A stretch of DNA of 64,000 bases from Cryptomeria japonica (GCF_030272615.1 NC_081413.1:186582669-186646668); one strand, 5' to 3'. Shown: positions 35,420 through 47,030, numbered from the stretch's first letter. The notes: generated from the letters alone by a model not told the origin. A program made the numbers and translations.

Positions 35420-36507
35420 CTGATGTTTACAAATCTTCAGGAGGAATGATAACTTTGTTAACGGATTTCAAAAAGCACTAGGCAACAGTCCAATCAACTT
35501 CAATAGACATCGAGATCTTGATCTGACTCTCAATTTCAAGTATGAAATCCTCTACAACATTACTGTCCACTAGAACAAAAATAGATGCACTCAACTACTA
35601 CGAATCTTTTAGAATATGCACCATACTGGAGAGATGAATATCTAGAATGTCTCATAATATATAAAAGTCCCTCTTCACAAGTTCCCTCTAGCTAACCAAA
35701 TAATTCAACTTCTTGTATAGATCTTCAATCTCCAATCTTCCATTAGAGTCTTCATCATTCTTTAGATCAATAGCTTTGGATGACTCCAAGATTTTTGCTT
35801 TAAGAGCTTCAATTTCTTTCTGGATTTGGCTGGTAGACCCTGGCCATGTATGAAAAATCTATAAACCTGGATTATGTTGTCCACACTCTACTCAAACTTT
35901 GTGATGCAATCCTTTAGGCAAATGTGTGCCTTTGTACACTTATTCATTGACCATACCAAACGATTACCTGCTAGATTCTATTCCAAAGCCTTCAAAATTT
36001 CCACCTCAAAGCTTGAAGTTTGTTCTTTCAAACGTTCAAATGATAAACTCAGTTAGTCTTCATCAAAGAAAGAATCATCAATTTGCATATCCAAAATTTT
36101 CTCATGGAGAAACTTTAGCATATCTTCTACCAAGGTTCTAGACACATAGCTCTTTTTCATTGCTTCAAAATGAAAAATACTACTCAACTGAAGCATTTTT
36201 CGGGGAGATAATTTCCCCAAATCCAATCTTCCTTGAGAAACAGGTACCTGCAATACTTTAGATGAAATTTTCGGTTCAATGACCATTCTCAATTTTGTTG
36301 TTTTAGGCGTGGTGAGAGGTTCCTTTACACAAGCTTCTTATGTCTCCTTTCCCATCTGAACATCTTCTAGATCTTTCTCATTCTTGTTATCGCCTGCAAT
36401 AGAGCTATCTGGTTCATTCTGTATCATACCCATTTCAGTATCTTATTCCATATTTGCATCTTTGTAAGTATTTGCCAAATTTCCAATGCTTCATTTATGA
36501 ATTCATC
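35420..36507 (-). pseudogene. C-terminal part of Sirevirus-like accessory ORF
   Basis: Degenerate minus-strand frame with a Lys/Glu-rich, coiled-coil-like C terminus (EIEALKAKILESSKAIDLKN) and, upstream, KMLQLSSIFHFEAMKKSYVS (36053-36292). It continues upstream (minus sense) at 48592 once the Tat element and one TSD are removed. Stops are mostly TAG. It is similar in style to the plus-strand ORF at 50.8-57.0 kb. The protein family is not recognised. Confidence 0.5.
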
Positions 36508-36512
36508 ATATG

Positions 36513-37613
36513 TGAAGAGGGGAAAACAGATTTGAAGGTCAAATGATCAAAGCATAACAAAATAAACACACAGAATGCTAAAATATCATTAAAAGACCAC
36601 TTCACATTTCTATTTTACCTTCTCCTTTGGATTGAGCTTGATGAAGTGAAGGCGCCCCTTGATAATGCTCCACTTGATGTGCTCCTTTGATTGCTGGATG
36701 TGGATGGCTCTCCAATGTTGTGCACAAATGGAATGGATTTGGAAAATGATAAGGATGAGATGATCAAGGTGCCAAGATGATTTCCTGGGCTCAAAAGGGC
36801 AGCATAAGCTTACTGGATTTCGAGATGTTTTGAATGAAGGGATGGAGCCCTATTTTATAGGAAGAGGAGAGGAAAACGGATGGCTAGGATGAATTCAAGA
36901 TGAAGGGCTAAGATTTACTCGTGAGTTCACACAAGGTCCAAGAGAGGGTGTGGAGACCAAGAAATGTGCCTTAAAAGCATTTCGTATCTCCACACTCCAC
37001 AAGATGCATTGGAGGAATTAAAAATTCTCCAAAAAAGGATATCATGGGGATTGGAGGAATAAAAAGGAATTAAAAATTCCTTGGGAGAGGGGATTCCTAG
37101 AGGAATGTGTGATTTCGAAAATCTTACATTCACCTAGGAAAAGAGCATTTAAAGCTAGTGGCTGGATGAAAAGGACAAAGAGTTGACTTTGTGGCTAATC
37201 ATGATGATTAACCATTAACGACTCATTAGGAGGGGGATTAGAGGAAATGTTAGGTGGGATTAATATTTGTAGGAGAATTTGACTAGGAGAGAGAATGAGT
37301 GGAGGGAATACAAAATTAGAAGAAAAATGTTAAGTGAGTTTAGGGAGTTTCTAGAAGAATGAATTAAGAAGATGATTTGTAGGAATCATGTAGGTTAACT
37401 AATTAATTGAAATTAATTAGCTAAGAGGAAGATTTGTGAGGATTTGATTTTTTTAGAAGAATAAAGAAAGGGATTTATTGTAAATAAATCAATCATATGT
37501 TATAGTGACAATATTAATTATATTTAATTAATATTGAGAGGAATTTGAATTAACATAATTAATTAATTAATTATGTGAGGAATAATTAAAATAATTATTT
37601 TTAAGTGTCTACA
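36513..37613 (-). repeat. 3' LTR of the Tat element (1101 bp)
   Basis: TG...CA ends in minus sense. A TATA box (CTATAAAATA, minus) lies at 36851-36860. It shares TGTAGACAC..AAAAAT at its 5' end with the LTR of the non-autonomous element; the rest of the LTR is different. Confidence 0.95.
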
Positions 37614-37627
37614 TTTTGCCCCTCTTT
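37614..37627 (-). other. Polypurine tract of the Tat element
   Basis: Minus strand AAAGAGGGGCAAAA, identical to the tract at 16879-16892. The 150 bp upstream also align with the non-autonomous element (AGGGGGCAT, GGGGCAT, ATT.TTCTTTGAA.CAATG). Confidence 0.92.
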
Positions 37628-37849
37628 GAAGTGAGGTGTGATGACACATTGATTCAAAGAATAATCTTGTTTTGATGCTGATATTGGTTTGATAGGATGC
37701 CCCGGCTCTTGATTGATAGACTATGGTATGGTGATGCCCCCTCAGGAGATCAATTGAGGTATTTGATCTTTGGAGTTTGGTGAAATTGATATCCCGACAG
37801 ATTTGATTTGATTCGATTGATAAGATCTAGATTCAGTCTGGTTTCAAGA

Positions 37850-38495
37850 AGAATTCATCCTGTATAAGACAAAGATGATCAAAGTGTCTGGTTTTAGGAA
37901 GGATTCATCCTGTATAAGACATGACTGATCACAACGTCTGGTTTTAGGAAGGACTCGTCCTGTATAAGACATGATCGGAGTGTTTGGTTTCAGGAAGGAT
38001 ACATCTTGTATAAGACATGACTGATCACAACGTCTGGTTTCAGGAAGGATTCATCCTGTATAAGACATGATCAGATCACAACGTCTGGTTTCAGGAAGGA
38101 TTCATCCTGTATAAGACATGATTGATCACAACGTCTGGTTTCAGGAAGGATTCATCCTGTATAAGACATGATCAGAGTGTCTGGTTTCAGGAAGGATACA
38201 TCCTGTATAAGACATGACTGATCGCAACGTCTAGTTTCAGGAAGGATTCATCTTGTATAAGACATGATCAGATCACAACGTCTGGTTTCAGGAAGGATTC
38301 ATCTTGTATAAGACATGATTGATCACAACGTTTGGTTTCAAGAAGGATTCATCTTGTATAAGACATGATTGATCAGAGCGTCTGGTTTCGGGAAGGATTC
38401 ATCCTGTATAAGACATGAACGGAGTGTCTGGTTTCAGGAAGGATACATCCTGTATAAGACATGACTGATCACAATGTCTGGTTTCAGGAAGGATT
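37850..38495 (-). repeat. Tandem array of about 13 units of about 50 bp in the Tat 3' region
   Basis: Plus-strand unit core: GTCTGGTTTCAGGAAGGATT, then CATCCTGTATAAGACATGAT, with optional spacers TGATCACAAC. The array begins right after the integrase motif GPYVI, so the reading frame runs into repeat sequence and the normal integrase C terminus is missing. Confidence 0.95.
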
Positions 38496-39982
38496 ACATA
38501 TGGTCCAAGCCAATTAGGCTCGAACTTTCCTTTCTTTTCTCTTTCTTGTAGATTTTTCTGATTTTCCATGAGGACAAGATCACCAACTTGGAATTCTCGG
38601 GTTCTGACTTTTTTATGATAACTCATGCGCAAACGGTTTTGATATACCTGGAGATGATTCAAGGCCTTGAGGCGCCTTTCATCTAACAATTCTAGCTCTT
38701 GTAAATGGGCAATTCTGTATTCTTCCTCTGCAAGGATGTTTTGCAGCGATACCCTTAGAGAGGAGATCTTGATCTCAAGGGGAAGGATGGCTTCAGAACC
38801 AAATACTAGGGAATAAGGAGTGGCACCTGTGGGGGTGCGGATGGAGGTGCGGTAGGCCCACAATGCAGGATGGATTTGGAGGTGCCAATCACGGCCTACT
38901 TCATTGATTGTCTTTTTGAGGATTTTTATTAGGGTTTTATTAGAAGCCTCAGCTTGGCCATTGCCTTGGGGGTAATATGGAGTGGAGAAGCGGTGTGGGA
39001 TGTTGAATTTTTGGCAGAGTTCTTTGACATCCTGGTTCTTAAATTGTTTACCATTATCTGTGATGATAACTTTTGGGATGCCATATCGGCAGATTAGGTA
39101 GTTCAGGATGAATTTGGATATTTGCTTGTCGGTGGTGAAAGTAAGAGGGATAGCCTCTACCCACTTGGTGAAGTATTCGGTGGCGGTGATAATGAATTTA
39201 TGTCTGTTGGAAGATGAAAGGTGGATTTTCCCAATGAGATCGAGCCCCCACTGCGAGAAGGGCCATGGTGTAATGAATGGTTGCAATTCTTGTGATGATA
39301 CATGAATCTTGTCACGATTTTGCTGGCAAGGGATGCATTTCTTCACATAATTGTATGCATCTTCTTCCATTTTAGGCCAATAGTATCCTGTTCTCAAAAA
39401 AATTTTAGCCAATGTGAGTCCACTTGAGTGTGCCCCACAGATACCCTCGTGTACTTCACGTAATGCCCATTCTGCTTCTTGTTTATCTAAACACCTTAGG
39501 AGGGAACCATCAAAATGCCTTCTGAAAAAGGTGTCTGCAAGGATGGTGTAACAGGCACATCGACGGATGAAGGTTTGTTGTTGGGTTTTGGTGAGGTGTG
39601 GGGGAATGGTGTTGTCTTTGAGGAAAGCGAAGGTTTCTTGGTACCAAGGGGACTCGGGACCAATGAGAACACACACCATTTCAGACTCTGGTAGGTCGTA
39701 TGCCGGTATAAACAATTGCTCGACCAAGAACTCGCACTTCTGACTATGTGCTGGCATTTGAAGGAGGGAGCCAATGGTGGCCATTGCATCTGCAACCCTA
39801 TTGTTTGTTCGTGGGATTTGGTCAAACTTGATTGCCGTGAAATGTTTCTTAAGATCTTCAACCATGGTATGGTAGGGAAGGAGTTTATCATCTTTTGTCT
39901 GGTATTCATCATTGACTTGTTTTATGATGAGTTGGGAATTGCCATAGACTTGTAATTCCTTTATTTTCCAGTGGATAGCCAA
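38399..39982 (-). CDS. int: Tat integrase (with end of second RNase H)
   Basis: 527 open codons. It starts inside the second RNase H (QVYGNSQLIIKQVNDEYQ); the ATG at 39982 is internal to the polyprotein. Then come the HHCC zinc finger (HEGICGAH...CIPC), the catalytic core with D (WGLDLIGK), D (ITDNGKQF) and E (GQAEASNKT), and a GPY-like module (WLGPYVI). After that the frame enters the tandem array, so the last segment is not real integrase. The three catalytic residues are intact. Integrase would join element cDNA to the genome; with stops upstream it could not be made from this copy. Confidence 0.9.
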   Translation of the reverse strand: MAIHWKIKELQVYGNSQLIIKQVNDEYQTKDDKLLPYHTMVEDLKKHFTAIKFDQIPRTNNRVADAMATIGSLLQMPAHSQKCEFLVEQLFIPAYDLPESEMVCVLIGPESPWYQETFAFLKDNTIPPHLTKTQQQTFIRRCACYTILADTFFRRHFDGSLLRCLDKQEAEWALREVHEGICGAHSSGLTLAKIFLRTGYYWPKMEEDAYNYVKKCIPCQQNRDKIHVSSQELQPFITPWPFSQWGLDLIGKIHLSSSNRHKFIITATEYFTKWVEAIPLTFTTDKQISKFILNYLICRYGIPKVIITDNGKQFKNQDVKELCQKFNIPHRFSTPYYPQGNGQAEASNKTLIKILKKTINEVGRDWHLQIHPALWAYRTSIRTPTGATPYSLVFGSEAILPLEIKISSLRVSLQNILAEEEYRIAHLQELELLDERRLKALNHLQVYQNRLRMSYHKKVRTREFQVGDLVLMENQKNLQEREKKGKFEPNWLGPYVILPETRHCDQSCLIQDVSFLKPDTPFMSYTG

Positions 39983-40009
39983 GCGTAAACCTATGATGAG
40001 GGCCTCGTA

Positions 40010-40696
40010 TTATGCTATGTTATTGGTACATGTAAAGGCTATCTTGTATGATTTGGGGATGCCATCTCCTTGGGGTGTGACCAATAATATTCCTGCCCCC
40101 AATCCATTTTGAGTGTAGGAGCCATCAAAATACAATTTCCATGTGGAGGATGTGGTAACAGTCATAATAAACTCATCTGGTAATTCTGTGAGAAGAGGAT
40201 GGTCGCCTGGAAGTGGAGCTTCAGCCAACTGATCTGCAATGACTTGTCCCTTGATTTCCTTTCCGTCCACATATTCAATGTCAAACTCGCTTAAGAGCAT
40301 GACCCATTTGGCGGTTTTGCCAGTGAGAGAAGCTTTGGACAAGAGATATTTAAGTGGATCAATTTTAGCAATTAATTTTGTCTTATTATTTAGCATATAG
40401 TGTCATAGTTTCTGTGTGCTGAACACTAATGCCAAACATGCTCTTTCAATGGGGGTGTAATTGAGTTCATATCCTACCAACATCCGACTGATGTAGTAAA
40501 TGGCGTGTTTCTTCCTTTGATCATCTGTTTGCGCCAATAATGCCCCCAATGCCACTGTAGTAGCACATATATACAAAATAAGGGGTTTTCCAGGACCAGG
40601 AGGCATCAATACGGGAGGTGATGCTAGATATTCTTTTAATTTCTCAAAGGCCTTTTGACATAGGCAATCCCATTTAAATTTTGTGTCATTACACAA
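40010..40696 (-). pseudogene. Tat RNase H and second RNase H
   Basis: Two open stretches in one frame (40696-40403 and 40396-40010). The first is the RT-linked RNase H (PLILYICATTVALGALLAQ, AIYYISRMLVGYE). The second starts in the tether (WVMLLSEFDIEY) and continues into an archaeal-type RNase H (WKLYFDGSYTQNGLGAGILL). A stop near 40400 and a TAA at 40007-40009, where Glu is usual (NNIA-E-YEAL), break the frame. The extra RNase H is typical of the Tat clade. Confidence 0.9.
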
Positions 40697-40753
40697 CAGG
40701 TGTGCAAATGGATGGCACTTGTCTGCTAGCTGTGAAATAAAACGCCTAACAGA

Positions 40754-41480
40754 CTAGAGTTTTCCCTGGAGACTGCGCAGTTGTCTGAGAGTTTTTGGCG
40801 AAGGCATTTCCATAATAGCTTTTACCTTTGCAGGATCAACCTCGATGCCTCTGCGGGAAACAATGAATCCCAGTAGTTTTCCCGATGTGACGCCAAACAC
40901 ACACTTTTGGGGATTTAGGCGCAGCTTGTATTTTTCCAATCTTTCGAAGATTTGTTTTAGAATGGGGATGTGTTCTTGTCTTGTCTTGGATTTTCCTAGC
41001 AGATCATCCACGTAGTCCTCCATAATTTTGTGCAAGAGGTCATGAAAAATTGTTGTCATTACCCGTTGATACGTAGCTCCAACATTTTTAAGGTCAAAAG
41101 GCATGACCAGGTAACAGAAGGTACCCCATGGTGTTGTGAATGCAGTTTTATGTTGATCCTCATCTACTATCCTGATTTGGTTGTATCCAGAAAACCCATC
41201 CATTAGCGATAACATTTCCATTAGCGATAACATTTCATGTCCTACTGTAAGGTCCACAATCATGTCTATATTGGGGAGTGGGAAATCATCTTTAGGACAA
41301 ACTATATTTAGATCTCAGAAATCTGTGCAGATGCGGATGGCCCCAACAGGTTTGCCGACAGGTACAATGTTGGAGACCCATTCAGCATAATCTATCGGTT
41401 TGATAAGTTCTGCGTCTAACAACTTTTGGAGTTCTGCCTTGACCAACAGTGCAATATGTGGGTGCATTTTGCGCAATTTC
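40754..41480 (-). pseudogene. rt: Tat reverse transcriptase
   Basis: The motifs run from KAELQKLLDAELIKPI through VMPFDLKNVGATYQR to the catalytic YVDD (41003-41014), followed by CVFGVTSGKLLGFIV. Breaks: a TGA between TDF and DLN near 41316 and a TAG at the 3' end near 40753. An 18 bp direct duplication (41203-41236) repeats the peptide EMLSLM within the palm. DLKN and VDDLLGKS deviate from the usual GLKN and VDDLLVKS. Confidence 0.92.
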
Positions 41481-42679
41481 TATTTTACAGGTTTTGCATC
41501 TGGGCGGACGACGATATTGTGAACCACCAAGGCAGGGTCCAACCCTAACATATCGGAATAGGACCATGCAAAATTGATTTTTACCTTTGTAAGGAAGTTG
41601 ATGAAGTCTTGTTTCTTGATTTTTGTGAGGGATTTGGCAATGAGCACATTTTTTGGAATGACCTCGGTGCCCATGTTGATGCTGTCTGTTTCTTCTATCA
41701 ACAAATTTGATTTGTCCTGTGGAAGGTAACCAATGGTAGGGAGGTCAAATCCCTCATCGCCAAGTGCCTTTTCCAAGTTTTCACTTTCAAATATGCCCTT
41801 TGTTTTTATTTCTTGTTCATCCAAAGGCACCTCAGGGAGGTTTTCACCTAGGGAATCATATCTTTTTCTTTTATTATCTTTTTTGTGGCTAAGGGCATTG
41901 ACTTGACTACCAAAGTATTCCTTTTCATGTAGTTGAATACCCTCGATTCTGCTACATTCTTCCATATTTTGCACTATTAGGAGAGAAATGAGAGCATTAT
42001 TGTCGACGCAGATATCTAAAGTGGGTTTGTCTTGTTGGCCCCAGTCAATGAGTTCAGGATGGACAAGATGTAGCTCATGTGAAGTGGGAGGGGTTATGGG
42101 GGTGATGGTATTGATGTAAGCATCCAAGAAGATATCTTTCTCATATTCATAAGGCATTTCATGGAATTCCTCTTCATCAACGCTTTCTATATCCGAAGAA
42201 GGACTAGAAGGGGCACCAGCAATAGTAATCTTAGGTACCGGGGTGTACCCCAAGCCTCTGTTGTATCTGTAGGAGATAGGATTTATGGGTGTTTTTCTTC
42301 CTTTCTCCTCTGGTCCCAGGCCGTGTCCTTTGTAACCCATTTTTTCAACTATGGCAAATGCTTTTGGGTACATTTCTTTGGATATTCTTGTTGGATCTTC
42401 ATCTTCTTCCCGGTACAGCCACGAAGAGATATCTGCTTCAAGGCTCTCATTATCAAGTGGGCCCCATTGCTGGAAGGTGGTGTTTTGGCATTGCATGACT
42501 GGTTTTGGGTCCTTTTTTATCTCTTTTGGTTTGCCAAATGACTTAGGAGAGAGAGGGAGGTTGCCTATTAATAAGACATCCTCCAATTTGTATTCTCCAC
42601 AGCCATTGTCCAAGATCTTGATTTGATTATCTGGTTGGGATGATGTGGAGGCAACATTTGATGTGTCAAATGGAGGCAT
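41480..42679 (-). CDS. Tat polyprotein region between protease and RT, with G-patch-like motif
   Basis: 399 open codons in the RT frame. Residues about 111-145 (42349-42245) contain KMGYKGHGLGPEEKG...PI, which fits a G-patch (RNA-binding glycine-rich motif known near proteases of some retroelements). The rest is acidic linker, ending in NFAWSYSDMLGLDPALVVH, the conserved lead-in to RT in Tat elements. It would be part of one gag-pol polyprotein rather than a free protein. Confidence 0.75.
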   Translation of the reverse strand: MPPFDTSNVASTSSQPDNQIKILDNGCGEYKLEDVLLIGNLPLSPKSFGKPKEIKKDPKPVMQCQNTTFQQWGPLDNESLEADISSWLYREEDEDPTRISKEMYPKAFAIVEKMGYKGHGLGPEEKGRKTPINPISYRYNRGLGYTPVPKITIAGAPSSPSSDIESVDEEEFHEMPYEYEKDIFLDAYINTITPITPPTSHELHLVHPELIDWGQQDKPTLDICVDNNALISLLIVQNMEECSRIEGIQLHEKEYFGSQVNALSHKKDNKRKRYDSLGENLPEVPLDEQEIKTKGIFESENLEKALGDEGFDLPTIGYLPQDKSNLLIEETDSINMGTEVIPKNVLIAKSLTKIKKQDFINFLTKVKINFAWSYSDMLGLDPALVVHNIVVRPDAKPVK

Positions 42680-42826
42680 TGGCGAGGGTCTATTTAGTGG
42701 GCAATGATACAGATGCTTTCCCTCTAATAGTTTGCAATATTGAAAAGGTTGGGGATCACCTTTGATAGTGATATCTCTTCTGTTATAGGGGAATTTGATG
42801 CATTGGTGATAGGTGGAGGGTACGGC

Positions 42827-43250
42827 CTACAAGGAATGAATCCATGGCCTCCCGAGGAGAATGTTGTAGGGGAGGTCAAGATCTAGTACTTGGCAAGGGG
42901 TTTCAATTGTAATGGGGCCCACTTGAAGAGGTAAGGTGACCACGCCTTTTGAAATTCTTTCTGCATCATCATATGCCTTTATTGTGATCCTTCCTGATGT
43001 GTCTATCAGATCCTCAGAAAGTCCCAATTGTTTTATTAATTTGTATGTACACAGATTAAGCCGGATCCACCGTCTATTAGGATACGTTTGACCTTGTGCT
43101 TGTGGATAAGAGCTTTGATGTGCAAAGGTTTGTTATGGTCTTCATCTGCAGGAGAATCTTTGGAGTTAAATACAATGTGTTGCTGGGTAGCAAGGTTTCC
43201 AATGAGGGCTTGGAATTGGGTGGCATTGATGTTATCTGGAACGCGTGATT
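42827..43250 (-). pseudogene. pro: Tat aspartic protease, frameshifted at the active site
   Basis: The minus strand encodes KRILIDGGSG, the aspartic protease loop (D-G-G in place of DSG/DTG), then after a one-base loss near 43060 the frame switches to LCTYKLIKQLGLS and continues through PYNILLGRPWI (ORF 43027-42827). The frameshift lies within the catalytic loop. A stop at 43249-43251 precedes it. Confidence 0.85.
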
Positions 43251-45627
43251 AGAGAAGGGCTTGTTCCAAAATTTCTTTATGGACCGGGAAGGTCTTGAGA
43301 AGTTCCAAAATGGAGATCTGCGTGGGTGTCTTCCCAAGTTGATCAAGGAGGTCATAACGTCGGGTGGAAGACATGGGTGGGGGATTTGGTGGGGGAGGAA
43401 CTCCTTGGATGGTGACTCTTCCTTGGTGTGTAGTTGCATTGCAATCATTCTGGAAATGGGAGGTGGAAGGCATGGCGCCTTGAATGACTATCCTAACAGG
43501 ATTTGGTCTGCTTTGGGAAGAAGGAGAATTGACTCCTTGGATGGTTATGACATTGACATGATTGTCTGCAGTTTCAATACGACCTACCAAAAAATCAAAA
43601 CTGGTTACGTGATTAGCATAGTCATAACCCATTGCATTAGATGATGAACCTTTTCCTTTATCATGCTTCGGGAAGGGTTCCTGGTACATTTTGAGTTTGT
43701 CATTGTTATTACCAGGTTTTGTATTTGCTACTTCAATCTCACCTCTATCAATGAGATCTTGTATGTAGATCTTCAGTTTCATACACTTTCATGTATCATG
43801 TCCCTTGATACGATGGTATTCACAATACTCATTTTCATTATACCATCTTGGTTTAGGTTGATTGGGGTCAAACGGGCGAGTGATTGGAAAAACCACTATA
43901 CCTGCTTGGACAAGTTTTTGAAACACCACTTCAATAGGCTCAGCCAGAGGAGTGAAATATCTTGGAGTCCTGTTATTCGATCGGGGTGGTCATCCCTGGA
44001 TTGAGACATTGTTGTGAGGTTTTTGGGATTGATTTTGGTTGTTGAATTGATTATTTTTGGTGGTGGATTTTGGGGGAGCGGCCATGTTTTGGACCCGCTT
44101 TGCATCAGTTATACCATCATTGACCACATTTTTGTTTTTGGACCAGAATTTTGGCTTGTCGCTATAATAAGAGGAAGAAATTTGTGTTGATTTCTAGTAA
44201 TGTTTCAAGTTTCCTTCCTCCATCAAGACACGTTCGAGGGCGAGGCCCTTATCTGTCAATTTTTGGAAGGATTTGATACATTGAGATATTAAAGGTCTTG
44301 AAAGTTCAGGCACCAAGTTCTTTTGGAATAGCTCAATTTGATGTTGTTCTGGCATGTCCCACTGGAATTTCTTGATAAGATGTCGCCATCTTTGTAGGAA
44401 ATTGGCGAAGGTTTCTCCGGGCCTTTGTTTTGTATTACAGAAGTCCATCATAGATACATCATTACCCATGTTGTATGCATAGTGGGCCACAAATTTTTCT
44501 GCCAAGTCTAGAAAAGAGACAATGGAACCTCGTGGTAAAGATGAGAACCATGCCAAGGCGTCTCCCGTGAAACTCTTGGGAAAGAGTCTGCGAAGATAAA
44601 GGTCACTATAGGAGACTTCTTGGCATAAGATGTGGAATTCTCGAACATGATCGCGGGGGTCTCCTTTTCCTTCATACTTGGTGAATTTAGGAATCTCAAA
44701 TCCCGGGGGATATGGTGCAACTGATATAGACAGATCATAAGGACAAGGGCAAAACTCTTCGAACGAGTAAGTTTTCCTTTTATTAGTCCTTTGTTTCATG
44801 TCCTTGATGATATTTTTCATGTCTTGAATTTCCTTGATGAGGTCTTGTTGTGGGCTTTGATAATGATGAAGTGTATTTACCTCGAGAATTGGATGAGCCA
44901 AAGAAGGTGCAACACCACCAATATATTGATATGATGAGGAGGTGGGAATGTGGGATGTGATGACCGATGTCACTAGGGTTTGAGTGACAGTTGGTTGTGG
45001 TCCGCAAACGGTTGTGACGGGATTGAATACGACCTGGATAAAATTTGCGACATTGTTGGGAGGAAGGGAAGTTGGTGGAATAGAAATATGTGGTTGAATA
45101 GAAGGAGGTGGTATAGAAGTTTGTTGGAGAATAGATGAGATTGGATTTGATAGTGCTATGGATGGTAAGGAGGAAGAAGGTGGGATGGAGACCACGGTGG
45201 GAGGTACCGCGGGTGGCATTGATTGAGCCTGGATGATTGATGGGGCTGCAATTCATTGAGTTTGAATAGTAGGTGCAGCACTTTGTGTGGGAGCGAGGTC
45301 TCCTTGTGGTTGTTGGGTGAGAGTGGATCTATTAAATTCAGGTGGAAGTTGAGCTCCATGTTCAAGGAGAGTTTTCAGAAGTGCAGTAGGATTGTGTTTA
45401 ATAAACTTTTCCATCATCTCTTGGTTATAAGAATCTGCTAGGAAAGTTTGCACTTCCAAACAAAGTTCATCTTGGTTAACCATGTCAAGATTTTGACTTT
45501 GATCTTGATCGCTAGGTTGCCCACTTTGTGTATGATCTTGTGTGGGATCTTCATATAGGACATCAATGTCCGGCATGCCATATTGTTTATTAGCCATCTT
45601 TTTCTTTTGGGATTGAGTTGCGACCAT
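43249..45627 (-). pseudogene. gag: Tat gag
   Basis: One frame from ATG 45627 to 43249 with stops at 45253-45255 (TGA), 44191-44193 (TAG) and two more TGA. The N terminus is Gln-rich; then comes a long Pro/Ser/Ile-rich stretch, a Retrotrans_gag domain (FTKYEGKGDPRDHVREF...ALAWFSSLPRGSI...FLQRW), and a CEYHRIKGHDT..C motif typical of Tat gag followed by IYIQDLIDRGEI. Gag would form the virus-like particle. All parts share one frame and lead into the protease, so the ancestral element probably had a single gag-pol ORF of about 2400 codons. Confidence 0.9.
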
Positions 45628-46149
45628 ACACGATATTTGTGATGAAAGGACTTAAGAAATTTGTGATGAAAGGACTTAGGAAATTTGAGGATGATTGATG
45701 GAGGAGGTATAGTAGTGATGGTTTAGAATAAATTTGATGACTAGGTTGTCTTTGGTATGAACATGAAGGATCGATTCGAATGGAAAGTTGTATGAAGGGA
45801 TACGACCATCCTGATTTGGACGATAGTTGGTGTTTCAAAGGACAAACTTGAATGTTGATGGAGATGACAGACTCTTAGCTTCTCTCTTAGGCTTATGAGA
45901 TATGGGATAGACAGAGCTTTGACACAATATTTTTTTTTGGACTTGTTGTGGGTAATGACTTGGACAATTGTTTGTGTCTTGACAAGTTTTTTTGCAAAGT
46001 GTTTGGGGATAGTGATGTGTTTTTAGTATTCTCTTGGCAAGTATGTATCAAACAAAGCAAGCATAGTGATCAAATGCATATTATATCAAAGACACTCATG
46101 CTCATATACAACATTCTTAAGGCTGGCAAGGACAATAGTCATTGAATCC

Positions 46150-46760
46150 CAATTGGTTTCCCATCTACGCTTACCCAAAGTGGACACTTAGATGTTTGAC
46201 CCCACTGGATCCCCTCCACAACACTCACTTCTTGAGGCAGCCGAGCATCAATTCCCATGAAAACTCCTCATGGCAAACTTTGTGTCTCTACTAAGGGTCG
46301 TAAGAATATGGGCCGCTTCAGAGGTCCGACCTCCTGCACCAATGACTAGAAGGTTTTTGGCCACTATGAACAAGGTGTTTAGTAAGTCTTCCCGTTAGGA
46401 GCTACCCTTCGAAGTTGCGCAAGAACAATTGAGGCCTATAGCCCAATGAAGCACCAAGAACTTAGTAGTCACGCAAGCATGATTGAGATCTCTTGGATCC
46501 TACTAAGCACCCAATGTGAGAGTGAACTCTCATATAGCCCCAACCATTAACCCTTTCGTAGTTAATGGCCTATTTATTATAGTGATTTGGGAACCCCAGG
46601 TCCGGGTGTACTCACTTGGTTCATTCCCCTCTTACCTTCTCAAAGAGGAAGTTGGGAGGGCAGGCCCGCTAGAGGTAAACACACAATCAAACAAGAAAAG
46701 GTTGGAGGGTCTAGATTTCTGATCGTCTAGTAAGACGAGAGCATAATTTCCTACCTTTAC
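46150..46760 (-). other. Tat leader segment shared with the non-autonomous element
   Basis: Reverse-complement match, block by block, to 9690-10310. The strongest block is AAGTGAGTG..GTGGAGGGGATCC..TGGGG near 46190-46260. Confidence 0.8.
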
Positions 46761-46859
46761 GCTTTTCTTAAAGACACATAAGACAATGGTTCATTCCATT
46801 TTAATTAATATCTAGGTGCCTAGTTTAAATAAATGCACAAGATTTGGTTGAATCAACTA

Positions 46860-47030
46860 GGCAACCTGCAAAACAACTTGATTAGTAGTTTTGAAAAATG
46901 GAGTCTTCAACAAGCGTCTTGCAAAACAACTTGATTAGTAGTTTGAAAAAAATGGAGTCTTCAACAAGCGTCCTGCAAAACAATTTGATTAGTTTGGAAA
47001 AATAGAGTCTTCGACAAGTGTCCTACAAAA
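46860..47030 (-). repeat. Three tandem 60-bp units in the Tat leader
   Basis: GCAAAACAACTTGATTAGTA...GGAGTCTTCAACAAGCGTC occurs three times in a row with small changes. Confidence 0.9.

Noticed and set aside
37850-38495. Regular repeats of about 50 bp resembling a CRISPR array
   Set aside because: The intervals are themselves repeats rather than unique spacers, the sequence is plant nuclear, and the array sits in a gypsy 3' region.
42161-42626. Plus-strand ORFs within the Tat region
   Set aside because: Antisense shadows of the polyprotein frame that carries the G-patch-like motif.
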